Source: Sorghum bicolor
Taxonomy: Eukaryota; Streptophyta; Magnoliopsida; Poales; Poaceae
NCBI RefSeq assembly: GCF_000003195.3
Contig: NC_012876.2
Location: 44,186,619 to 44,250,618 of the forward strand
DNA: 64,000 nt
Direction: 5' to 3'
Shown here: piece after piece, positions 54,173-64,000 of the stretch
Layout of the letters: every line of letters begins with the position of its first letter
How positions within the stretch are numbered: position 1 is the first letter of the stretch
Program-made: the position numbers and the translations under genes
The notes under the pieces: generated by a model
What the model was told of the DNA's origin: nothing
Database searches by the model: none
The model's input: the letters and a program-made list of their open reading frames with translations, nothing else

Positions 54173-54468
54173 GTTCATCTTGATATAGGTAGGTGTTGGA
54201 CGGGAAACCACTTCACCAACATAACTTGATGTTTTCCCAAGAACAAGCTTAGTGTCCTAAAACAAGCACTTATCAGATCACAACATGAACTTCTAATTAT
54301 TTGCAACATTGCTTTGTGTATTGAGCATATAAAGATAATTGTAGAAATATTCCTTCGGGTATTCTTGTCACTAACCTTTCCAGGATTGGAGCAAGCAGAT
54401 CGGATGAATGACAAGCACAGGGTATGTCCAACCAACCATCACACAACATTGAATTAAATACATCCAAA

Positions 54469-54501
54469 CTTGAATTTTGTAAAATTCAAGCTTGGGGGAG
54501 T
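54469..54501 (+). other. X3 internal polypurine-like tract with palindrome
   Basis: Palindrome CTTGAATTTT-GT-AAAATTCAAG (54469-54490) runs into AAGCTTGGGGGAGT (54488-54501), whose core equals the terminal tract at 58555. Confidence 0.7.
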
Positions 54502-54691
54502 ACTTTACATAAAAACATCTTTTGCCATGTTGCTACGTTGGTTGTCCTTACCTTTGAGACATGCTCAATTTGTTAAATACTAATTACACTACTTCATCTC
54601 CACTTAAGTAGATCTCTATAAATGCTCTCATGCTACCTTTATTTGCTTTAGTATATGTCTAGGTTTGGAATAGTTTCATTTATCTCTTAAT

Positions 54692-54801
54692 TAAGCATGG
54701 TGCTTAGTTTAGGAATGATGATCTTACTTCCAAGGGATTTTAAATTAAGCATGGTGCTTAGGTTAAAATGCCCTTCTAAATCAAATTAGACATGGTGTCT
54801 A
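54692..54801 (+). repeat. Three TGG-loop hairpins with compensating stems
   Basis: TAAGCA-TGG-TGCTTA at 54692-54706 and 54746-54760, TAGACA-TGG-TGTCTA at 54787-54801. Each is a perfect 6-bp stem. The third differs from the others at two stem positions, and both arms changed together. Confidence 0.7.
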
Positions 54802-55653
54802 GGTTGATTTTTAAGCCGATAGTATGCTATAGTAGATATGGGATATTTTGTTGGACTAACCCCTGCAGGAAAACTTTCAATATCAACCTGGGAAGTCCTG
54901 AGATAAACCCGCATTGGAGATGAAGAAAGTGACACATGAAGTTTAACAATTTGCACAAGAAAGACGTGGCTCATAAGAGATGATTCATGGAGGGTGTCAC
55001 AAACACGATGCACAACCGCTAAGAAAGGAAAGCTTCCACAAGGTCATACTGTACCATCACTCTTCAAGTAAGGTAACACCTTAAGGTACTTGACTATCGC
55101 TTTTATAAGCTTCTCCTTGGTTCTAGCATTCACATAAATAAAGAGACAAACATGTATGATTTATAACTCCAGATTAACCAACTCAATTAATTCAACATGT
55201 TTAGTCCTTTAATCTTTGTCCTTAGTACTACCCTCGTGATCCCACGCTCCTAAACATATAAGCTAATATGTTGCACATTCAATATTTGGAAGATATAAAC
55301 AAAACATAAATATAGATAGATTATCTTTCCATTAGGTTGAGCCATCTGATCTGACAAATATTTCAAATACTACACTCATGATCTTATTATCCATCAACTT
55401 TGTCTTGCTCACTATGCTTAAGGTTAGAGAAGAACAAATACACTTTTGGTTATGTTGGTGTTTTCCACCAACAGAGCCCATGCACTTGATCTCTGCCTTG
55501 TCTCTATGAACAGGTACACTTCAAGCAAAACATGGAGGAGTTTTACAACTCCAAGACTCCACCAAGTGAAGGACCTGGATCTATGAGCACAAACACACTG
55601 AGCAGGATATTGCCAACACCATACTTCGAACTGCTGGGCAAAGAAGAACATGG

Positions 55654-56422
55654 GTGACACCGTATCAAGAGGTGCAGACGTCAAGGTCCACACCTAATCA
55701 AATGATGCACCTAAAGGATGAAGATGGTGGAAAGTCTTGTCCAGAAGACTTAAAACATTGGATCCTTGTCGGAAGAGGTCAACATCATCGACTCAAGTCA
55801 CCTTTCTTGATCAAGAAGGACGACCCTGGTGTTCCAAGCATCAAGTGCGCAATCAATGGATACTCTTTTCAGAAGACACTCTACGACACCGGATCTGACG
55901 ACAACATAATGGCCGCAGTCACTTATCAGCTCCTGCATGGAACCATGCCCCTAACCAATATATTCAGCTCTAGATGATTTTCAGGTCATTGACATGGGAG
56001 AAGACGAATATGATCCACCCACCATCCTTGGAAGACTGTTCCTCAACACTATCAAAGCAATCATCTACATTGGAACCGGAGAAGTCCACATGTACTTCCC
56101 CTCTGAGAAGGTACGCAACTATTTTACTGACCATAACTATATAGATAAAGACTCTAAGCAGGTCAGGACAAGAAGACGACGCAACTGCAACCACAGGAGG
56201 CAAATCATCAAGAACGGATGGGTAGACTATGAAGGAGAAGTAATAAGGACTGAAGACATAGAACTTGAACAGAACTGTCCTGAGGAGACCGTAGCACCGA
56301 GTCAGGTATGGAGGGAGAAGATAGTTATACACGAAGAGAGGCGCCGCCGGAATCACCGACTACGCCACCTAGCGAATCCCAGGACGACTGAGAAAACAGA
56401 GAGTCCCGTTCGGAGGACATAA
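55654..56422 (+). pseudogene. pro: X3 retropepsin-like ORF with Arg-rich tail (one frameshift)
   Basis: First frame 55654-55977: MTPYQEVQTSRSTPNQ, LKSPFLIKKDDPGVPSIKC and active site TLYDTGSDDNIM. A 2-base deletion near 55946 shifts the frame. Second frame 55994-56422: DPPTILGRLFLNTIKAIIYI, then a basic tail (TRRRRNCNHRRQIIKNG) and another Arg-rich end (HEERRRRNHRLRHL). The basic tail could bind nucleic acid. No RT follows; the frame ends at 56422, upstream of about 2.1 kb of non-coding sequence. Confidence 0.65.
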
Positions 56423-58554
56423 AAATACCGAACGCCTTGCCAAGAGGTAAACTTGGTAGTTACCCTTTCCTTTCAATTATTCAATTATAATTTGCTTAGT
56501 TAATCAGGTTCATGCTATCTTGAAAAGAAAATAAAAATGTTAAAAAAAAATAGTAAGCCCCATGTGAGTATGCTCATGGCATAAAACCCATAAGTACATT
56601 CACTGTGGTGGCATAAAAATAAAATAAAAAAGTTTTCATCTTACAAAATATATATATATAATAATAATAAGTGTATGATCCTGCTAAATAAATAACATTT
56701 ATTAAGGAAGCTCAACATGATGAAGGCTAGATATTTATGCTAACACTTAATTAGTTCCACAAGCTTTGTTGTCTATTTGAGCTCCACAGAATTTAAGAAT
56801 CAAGAAGACTAGAAAACGGAGGACATTCTAATCGCTGTCAGAATGCTGCTGACTTTCAAATACACCTCTGCCACCTGCTAGCTACATCAAGAGAAATTAC
56901 GTCAAAATTCAGCTTGGGGGAAAGCACCCCCATTATTCTCGCTAAGTATTTCTACCTATCTTTATACTTATATTATGTTAGAATATTAAAATACATAAAC
57001 TATGAAAAACCAAATAAAGATTTTGTGCTTATATATATCTTTTGCTTAGTATGTTTAATAAATAAATAAAGTGGCTATGCTAATCTGAATCTTAATAATA
57101 AAACTCTAGCATGGATATGATGAATAGTTGCTCTGCCTAATTTGCAATTTTGAAGTTCTCTCTCAAGTTTAGACATAACTGTTATAATTTAAATCTTGCT
57201 CTAGACCTAAACTTGTGGGATGAAAACTTGATCTGAAGTCTAAGTTGTTAACGGATACGATATGGGAAGGTTGAGCTGCTGTTTATCTATTCCTAGAGAT
57301 GCTAGAATTCTGGAGAATTTTATCTTTGAAAATCTTTGAAATGTTGCAGGATGAGTTCCTGTATGATGAGAGTTTAAATTCCTACCACAGCCATATATAC
57401 ATGCTTGCTAGACTTTGAGCCACACATTTAGTATTTACTGCTTATGAGCATTGAGTGTGGTCAAGTTGTGTAGACCCTTAGGAGCTTGTCATGTGGTTAA
57501 ATCAAGATTCACTTGCACGTTCACTCATATATGCTACTTCTACTCCGGAAGTACCATCCACATATATCCATCCATTTCCATCTCCAGAATCACCCAAAAA
57601 TATTCTACTCCTAATCCGGGAGAGAATACTCAAAAATATTTTTCCTATCCCTGTTATTCCCTGTGAAATAAATGCTCCAAATATTTTGGTTACTACCACT
57701 TGCTATATTATCTCAAGAGATGAGTGCTCTGAAAAAAAAAGAAAGAAAAGAGAAGAAAAAAATATATATAAACGAGAAAATAAAAAGGGGCAAGTGCCCG
57801 GAACCTCGAAAGAAAGAAAAAGTGAGACGAGAGGTAAAAATGGACAAGTATCCGACAGTAGAATTAGGGGTACAAGATACCCACCTGAGAGGAAAGAAAA
57901 AGAAGAGCATCTCATTCTCCTCATAAAGTTTCAAAAAGCAAGGAAGGTATGTATCCCCTCAAAAGAGCAAAAGTAGAATTAGACTTTCACTATTGTTATT
58001 ACCATCATCACCATACACCATTCATTCGCCACACATGCACATGTTGATTTGGCTTATTGATTTGTTTCTCTGGATCCATGGCTTGACTATGCAATAAATG
58101 TCTTGTAAGTATGTATACTTTATCTCCCACCTATGAGCTCCAGATATCAAGCCTTATTAGAGTAGGGTGAGAGTGAAGGCAATATCACTATGCCTTATAC
58201 CATAAAATACCACATATCTTGAGAGAAGGCATATACCATCAATGCCTTGGTAAGGATCCAGAAATACCACAAAAGAGAGATATGAGGGAGTCATACAAGG
58301 AATCTCTAAGTTTTATTTGAAAATCTGCAAAAAAAAACCAGAGCTATAGCTGATCAAGAATAAGAGACATGGCACTTGGCTAGACTGTCCCATGGTGAAT
58401 GGTAAAGTAAGTAAGTTTTAGTTCTTGACAGTTTACTCTAACTCAGAGATGAGATCTTAATTAAAAGCATGTGTAACCGTCAAATCTTTAAGATATTGCA
58501 ACAACTTCTGATCCACTGTTGAGTCTATCCTTGCTCAGGGACGAGCAAGAGGTA
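56423..58554 (+). other. X3 non-coding 3' internal region
   Basis: No gene that is consistent across copies. Contains a further AGCTTGGGGGAA tract at 56911-56922, followed by a C-run that could pair with it, an AT microsatellite near 56647-56669 and a purine-rich tract near 57730-57845. Confidence 0.5.
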
Positions 58555-58568
58555 AGCTTGGGGGAGTT
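58555..58568 (+). other. X3 polypurine tract
   Basis: AGCTTGGGGGAGTT adjoining the 3' LTR. Confidence 0.8.
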
Positions 58569-59785
58569 TGTTGACGGTCCATAAGTATCAAATTTAATTA
58601 TCAAATAAACAAAGAAAAGGATATAAATGAAATCAACATCTAGACTTAGGGTTTTATCTGACAGAATTCCACGAGTTTTGGTGTTTGTCTATTTCTGCAG
58701 GGGGTTATCAGGAAATACGGAAGAAAGGCCCACATGTCGGGATTACATAGAGATATCAACGCACCGCGCAATTTTCTACCATCTAGAAGACTCCAGAAGC
58801 CACGAGACCGAAGCGGAGGCGAAACGGGGCCAGGACCTGGGCGCCCGCCCACCTGCCGAGCCCAATCAGGACTCTTTCTCTCGGGAGATCTCCACCGACC
58901 TATTTGATCTAGAAGAACGTAGTACCACATCGCCTATCGACCCAAAAACGCATAGAAGGGGAGGACTATATAAGGAGACCCCCTTGGCCCCTAGAGAAGA
59001 CATGAAGAAATTATCATAGAGATTGAGGGGTGCCCTCGAAGGAAAACCTCTTCTCTAATTAATATTTCTTTTTAGGCTTAGCAACCAATGTAAGGTAGAA
59101 ATAGATCTTCTAGTTTTTACTTGATTGAGAGAGATAGAGTGGAGGTGTAGATTGGAGGAAGCCCGACCTGTCGGTGTCTACTCCAAGCTTGTACCTGCGG
59201 GATCAAGTTATCCTAACCCGAAGCTTGCTCCTAGGATTCTTTAGTATTTCGACTTCTAAATTCTAGTAAGTTCTTTTTTTATTGTTCTTATGGTTTGTGA
59301 GTTTACTTTAATCTCTTCGCGTAGAGTTTAGAGTAATCATTGCTGGCGTAAACATGGTGTTTAGGCTGGGGTACTCATAGATATTCCCTGACTAGCTGGA
59401 CCGTGGTAGTAGTGAGGAACGTGACAATTCCGAGTTACCTTTGTAGATCACATCTCGTTAGCAGGAAGGATAGGGTTTATAGGTGCGGGTTGAACATCCT
59501 TTGTGGAGTCTAGATTCCGTTAGCCTCCCCATTAGAACAGTAGATCATCCTTACCAAGGTTAGAAGGAGACTACGGTTGCAGTCTTCTCTATTTATCACT
59601 CACATCGAGAGACATTCTTTGTAGCCTAAAGGGATAGTAGCAATAGATTTGGTTAGTCAGATGCACCCTTTCTCCCAGTGGAAAAAATATAAATACGATA
59701 ACTCTGGATAACCTCCCGGGTGAAATGCTCACCGATATCCGTGCGCTTGCGGATCAATTCCTTATTGCGTTCCCAAATATCAACA
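58569..59785 (+). repeat. X3 3' LTR
   Basis: 1217 bp, same edges as the 5' LTR. TATA box at 58967-58973, GC-rich motif at 58839-58856. Confidence 0.9.
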
Positions 59786-62007
59786 GGGAGTCTGTGAATG
59801 GTATTCCCTAGCTTCACACAAAATTTGGTGGCATTTGGATAATATTGGAATAAAATATTATTAAACCCTTAATTAGTAATTAAATAATCATTCTATAATA
59901 ATTAAATAATAATTAGTTAAATTCTCAAAATTAGGATTTGAGTGATTTTGGGATTGTGTGATGACGTGAGGTCATTAACCCTAATGACCTTTGGCATTTA
60001 ATTATTGTTTGTCATCAATGCATAATTACTGTCATTAATACTTAATTAAGAATTAATTAAGGTAAAAGGGATTAATAATTAGTTAATTAAGGATAATTAT
60101 GAATTAAGAGGAATCTTAGTTTACAAATGCAACCTCTTGGGTAAAGCCACTAAGATGACAAACAACTTTAATTATTAATTAGTCTGTGTTGCACTCAGAA
60201 AGCCCGTTGTAGTTAACTCGGTCCTTCTTAAATATTTGTCATACGCATATCATGAGCATTCATCATTTTGCGTATAGTGCACGTGACCGAAGGAGCGACC
60301 GTTGAACCGAACTCCGAGGTCGGTGCTCCGTTCGAGGAAGTAGGATCCGAGACTTGGGAAGTCTCCGAGGAACCCTCTCAGCTCTGCAACCAAGGCAAGC
60401 CCCGGATGCATTAGCCCCTCCTTGAATGTTTTAAATCTTTTATCACTTATGAATTGAAAATGCTGCATTAGATAGTTGAGAATTGGGTTAACCTACTTGC
60501 TGCATTTACTACCTTGATCTTTGTTATCTTGTCCTTTGCTCCTATTTTATTTTAAAAAACTGCGTAGTGATGCTTGGCCCTGCTACTAGATAGGTTTTCA
60601 AACAAGAAAGTTTGAAGGGTTGTTGTGGAATACACTTATGATCAATGATGTTTCAATTTGAGACCGGTCGGTGGACTTGCTTTAAGAATGGAGTCTTAAA
60701 GTAGTGTCTCCAACTGTGTCGGTTAAGGACCGGTCCGTTGGTGGCCTGATGGGTTGAGAATTTATAGTACTAGCCACTTACCCTCGGTAAGCCCGGTCTT
60801 GTGATCCCTCGATGTGAACAGCTACTCGCGCACTGGGCGTGGAGCGATGGCGAGAGTAGTGTGTACCCACCTTACGGATCTGAGATGACTGGGAAACATC
60901 TAGATCGGCTGTAGGATGGTGGAGTATTGTGCTCTCGGGTGCCGCGAACCTAGTCAAATTTGGGGAGAGCTTGATTTGGGTTGACATATGCAAGATTTGG
61001 TTCTACATATGTCGGATGGTTAGGAACTCCAGCTGGATTGCTAAGCGGTTCGAATCGTCGTTGCTCCCCGATTGGGCGACTCAATCCACTGACCCTCGTC
61101 GTAGATAACTATGCAACTAAGTGATAAAATGAGAAAGGGGAAATGTCTCATGAGGTTCGGATCCCAATTCCCAGACTCAGAGTGACATGAAGCTATGGCC
61201 GTTGGATAGATAATACTTGGATTAAGGACTAGGAACTTATAAACATGTCTGTGAGAAGCAACTAGATAGACTGTCCTCGAACTCCTCGACCTCTTGAGGA
61301 GAGGAATTCGTGGGTAAAACTTGAAAGTATGGATGCACTATTAGTAAGCTTTTTAGCAAAACACTTTGGCTCCTTGCTCAGTCACCCCTTGTCTACCCCA
61401 AGCCTGCATTCCTAATTTCTTCTCTTTTTCCGCCGGGTAAGTCTTGTTGAGTACTGCCGTACTCAGGGTTTTATAACTCCTGTTGCAGGTGAAGCTCAGG
61501 TGCCGACATGTTTCGGACCCTGTTGTGTGTCCGTCGTCGAGGTTGACGACGAGGAAGATTGAGCGTGACCCATGGGCAGGGTCTGTAAATTTGTAATCTG
61601 TGTACTAAAGTTTAAGTTGCTCCGCTGGACCTGGCTTGTAATAACACTCTACTATTTGGAAGAACTCCTTTTGTAAATTAAGTTATGTAATACTTCCGCT
61701 GTTTTACTCTGAAATTTTATTTTGGTCTTGTGTCATCTGTGATACTGCAATGTCTTCGCAACGAGTGATCTTGGTGTTAAGGTGGCCACTTGCTATCCTG
61801 TAAGGGCGAGAAGAAGAAATTTTCGTTAATTGACCATCGCTGGTGGTCAAGACGAGCTTGTTTGATACGCCCCAGGTAGCGGTGGAATGAGCGTCCTGAG
61901 ATGCTCATCGGACTTCTAGAGTGGGAGGATCCCCGGCATCACCGTCAGAGGTCCTTGGGACAATGACAGGTGTCGGTGGGCCCAAACACTTAGGAGGTTC
62001 TGCCACA

Positions 62008-62012
62008 CCCCC
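62008..62012. repeat. Target-site duplication of the Tekay element (right)
   Basis: CCCCC, matching 39345-39349. Confidence 0.85.
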
Positions 62013-64000
62013 ATACCGATTGCAAATTCATCAAACTCTCCCGATGTGAACATAGTGCCCTCATCGGTAGTAATTGTCTGAGGAAATCCAAATCGGTAAA
62101 TGATGTGCTCTTTCACGAAATCAATCATATTGGCCGATGTAACTTTCTTCAAGGGAATAGCTTCAACCCACTTAGTAAAATAATCGGTGGCAACCAAGAT
62201 GAACTTATGCCCCTTGCTGGATGGTGGATAAATCTGGCCAATCAAGTCAATAGCCCATCCTCAGAACGGCCAAGGCTTTATAATAGGATTCATAGCCGAT
62301 GCAGGCGCCCTTTGAATATTGCCAAACTTTTAACATCCTTGACACCCTTTGAAATACTTAAAGAAATCCTCCAGTATAGTCGGCCAGTAATATCCATTCC
62401 TCCTAATCATCCACTTCATCTTAAAAGCCGACTGATGTGCTCCACATACCCCTTCATGGATTTCTCCCATCAAACTCTTGGCTTCATCCTCACCTAAGCA
62501 TCGGAGAAGAATCCCATCAATAGTCCGATAATACAATTCATCTTCGAGGAGCACATACTTGGTGGCTTGCAACCGAACCCGTCTTTCAACTTTCCTAGAT
62601 GGATCCTTCAAATAATCAATGATTTCTTTTCTCCAGTCATTGGCACCAATTGCCGATATTGCATTAATCATAGGCTGATATCCCGAGGCATGCTGAGCCA
62701 ACCGATTGGCCTCTTCATTATGCAATTGTGGAACATGCCCTACTCGGAAATCTTTGAATTCCTTTAACAGCTGCATACTCCTTTCGTAATAAGTTATGAG
62801 GACTTCACTTTGGCATTCATAGCTTCCAGCCAATTGATTTATAACTAGCATAGAATTCCCCGAAGACCTCAATAGCATCAGCATGAACTTCTCTTTATAA
62901 CTCCAATCCCCTTATTAAAGCTTGATACTCAGCCTGATTATTCGTCGACGTGGCAACAATCGGCAAGGAAAACTCATACTTCCTTCCCCGAGGGGAAATT
63001 AATACTATGCCGATTCCTGCCCCCCGGTCACACGTGGATCCATCAAAGAAGAGCGTCCAAGGTACAATTTCCAACGCCTCCACTGCACCGCAATGTTGAG
63101 TTACGAAATCGGCCATAATCTGTCCCTTAACTGCCTTAGCCGATTCGTAACGCAGATCGAATTCTGACAACGCCAAAATCCACTTACTGATCCTGCCACT
63201 CATGATCGGCATAGATAGCATGTATCGGACCACATCTTGATACAGGAAAAATACAAGCACAAGCATAATCTCTCAATGGCCGAATACCTGCTCTCAGCAT
63301 GAATCAACCTTCTGCTTAAGTAATAAATTACACGCTCTTTCCCTTCCAATTCTTGAATTAAAGCCGAACCGATAACTATCCCATCGCTAGACAAATACAA
63401 TCTGAAGGGCTTCCCCTGCTGAGGTGGGATCGGGACTGGAGGATTCACTAAATAATTCTTGATTTCATCCAGAGCCAACTGTTGTTCTTTCCCCCAAACA
63501 AATTCTTGATCGGCCTTCATCTTAAGAAGAGGACTGAAAGCATGAATTTTACCAGACAAATTAGATATAAATCTTCTGATAAAATTTACCTTGCCGATCA
63601 AGGACTAGAGCTCGGTCTTGTTGGTAGGGGCCACTATTTTGTTAATGGCATCAATAGATTTTCGACTAATTTCAATCCCCCTCTGATGCACCATGAAACC
63701 AAGAAACTGTCCCGCCGATACACCAAATGGACACTTATTGGGATTAATTTTCAAACCGTGCTTCCTTGTGCATTCCAACACCTTTCGTAGATCGGCAAGA
63801 TGCTTTGTGAAATCTCTAGACTTAACCACCACATCATCAATATAAATCTCCACCAGCTTGCCGATGAATTCATGAAAGATAAAATTCATAGCCCTCTAAT
63901 AAGTAGCACCAGCATTTTTCAAGCCGAAGGTCATGACTATCCATTCAAACAACCCGACATGACCAGGACATCTAAATGCAGTCATTGGAATATCCTCTTC
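62013..64000 (-). pseudogene. pol: Element E pol: RT, two RNase H domains, integrase N-part
   Basis: Reading from 64000 on the minus strand: RT with EIYIDDVVVKS (catalytic YIDD, about 63850-63820) and FLGFMVHQRGIEIS; the original RNase H, decayed (LYLSSDGIVIGSALIQ, IYYLSRRL); then a second RNase H of archaeal-like type (WTLFFDGSTCDRGAGIGIVL; NNQAEYQALIRGL), which is specific to Tat. Integrase follows with its zinc module (HEGVCGAHQSAFKMKWMIRR... CQGC) and core D (LIGQIYPPSSKGHKFILVAT) and D (TTDEGTMFTSGEFDEF), cut at 62012. Stops at 63896-63898 and 63605-63607 read as CAG (Gln) to TAG. One or more frameshifts near 63230 and 62890. The remaining integrase is at 38716-39344. Confidence 0.8.

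Larger units (their letters stand above)
54173..55640 (+). other. X3 central non-coding region
   Basis: No gene supported. Contains the palindrome plus internal polypurine-like tract (54469-54501) and three hairpins with TGG loops (54692-54801). A minus-strand frame at 54786-55013 is present but is not matched by a full frame in X1. Confidence 0.5.
51916..59785 (+). mobile_element. X3: complete family-X LTR retrotransposon
   Basis: A 7.9-kb plus-strand copy with LTRs 51916-53131 and 58569-59785, primer site, polypurine tract, ORF A and protease-like ORF. TSD GGCAG/GGGAG (one difference; the Tekay 5' LTR has GGGAG at the site, so the left copy mutated). It has no gag, RT or integrase that I recognise. 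Confidence 0.9.
39350..62007 (+). mobile_element. Tekay-type chromovirus (Ty3) LTR retrotransposon
   Basis: LTRs 39350-43404 and 50112-62007 (the latter split by X3), TSD CCCCC, tRNA-iMet primer site, extra leader ORF with an H3-like N-terminus, gag, protease, RT, RNase H, integrase and chromodomain. Long LTRs and this gene order fit the Tekay/Del clade. An E-family solo LTR interrupts RT. By eye the LTR pair differs at about four of 240 bp in a sampled region (41641-41880 against 60241-60480). Genes hold several stops and frameshifts; not autonomous now. Confidence 0.9.
50112..62007 (+). repeat. Tekay 3' LTR, split by X3
   Basis: Two parts, 50112-51915 and 59786-62007, together about 4.02 kb. 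Compared with the 5' LTR it lacks a roughly 35-bp piece in the GC block near 51590 and a hairpin loop near 50585. Confidence 0.9.
34006..64000 (-). mobile_element. Element E: Tat-lineage LTR retrotransposon with antisense PMD gene
   Basis: Minus-strand element: 3' LTR 34006-34724, internal 34725-39349 and 62008-64000 (continuing out of the window), split by the Tekay element. Reading its own direction from 64000: RT, RNase H, a second (archaeal-like) RNase H, integrase core, [Tekay], integrase C-terminal part, then an antisense plant-mobile-domain gene, polypurine tract and LTR. The dual RNase H and antisense gene identify the Tat lineage. The element is unusually rich in GCCGAT/ATCGGC. It inserted in element C. 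Confidence 0.85.

Noticed and set aside
54786..55013. Minus-strand ORF in X3, also seen on the + strand in X2 (20699-21046)
   Set aside because: It lies over the hairpin region, is antisense to the element, and is not intact in X1 (24000-24400), so I do not call it.
57451..57976. A 161-codon Lys/Arg-rich ORF in X3 with counterparts in X1 (13035-13604) and X2 (17787-18371)
   Set aside because: The open frames differ between copies and break at indels not divisible by three; the basic composition comes from a purine-rich tract.
1..64000. CRISPR array, tRNA, rRNA or a host single-copy gene
   Set aside because: No spaced short-repeat array and no tRNA or rRNA sequence noticed; all substantial ORFs trace to transposable elements. 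The primer-binding sites are only tRNA complements.

Overview
The window is a stretch of grass (Poaceae-type) nuclear repeat DNA made almost entirely of nested transposable elements. I see no convincing free-standing host gene, rRNA, tRNA or CRISPR. A grass is suggested by Tat-lineage Ty3 elements carrying antisense transposase_28 and plant-mobile-domain genes, a CACTA element with a Transposase_24 gene, and a Tekay chromovirus with 4-kb LTRs. The species cannot be fixed from sequence alone.

Layout. 1-1502 (-): decayed gag of a Tat-type Ty3 element. 1503-7613 (+): element D, an Athila-like element (5' LTR, tRNA-Asp primer site, gag, protease, env-position ORF) with no RT/integrase and no 3' end. 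7614-12433 (-): 5'-intact, 3'-truncated CACTA element joined to D through templated filler. 12434-26190 (-): X1, an old member of a non-autonomous Athila-related family (called X here). It is split by X2, a complete copy at 16012-23938 with TSD GAGGT. 26191-34005 (-): element C, a Tat element whose 3' LTR holds an opposite-strand solo LTR of the same family (TSD GACAC). Its internal region carries a six-exon antisense transposase_28 gene on the + strand. 34006-39349 and 62008-64000 (-): element E, a second Tat element with an antisense intron-containing plant-mobile-domain gene, dual RNase H and integrase. 39350-62007 (+): a Tekay chromovirus (TSD CCCCC) inserted in E's integrase. The Tekay element is split by an E-family solo LTR (46865-47553, TSD GTGGT) and by X3, a complete X copy at 51916-59785. 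The nest X1 > C > E > Tekay > X3 is five levels deep.

Most notable content. (1) The Tekay element has an extra ORF between its primer site and gag whose N-terminus closely copies the histone H3 tail, including K4 and K9 in context, in an element whose pol ends in a chromodomain. (2) Two unrelated antisense genes in two Tat elements each have their own TATA box and canonical introns. Antisense placement would hide those introns from splicing of the genomic RNA. (3) The X family has no gag, RT or integrase that I recognise. It keeps a conserved unknown ORF, a protease-like ORF, two internal copies of its polypurine tract and a run of hairpins whose stems differ by compensating changes. (4) Many stops in the Tekay and E genes read as TGG or CAG to TAG at CHG sites, as expected from deamination of methylated cytosine.

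How the parts work together: these are parasites of each other. The coding regions belong to retrotransposon replication (gag, protease, RT, RNase H, integrase) or transposition, and nearly all are broken. The autonomous partners of the X copies and of D must lie elsewhere in the genome. All reading was by eye; no database search or alignment was run.
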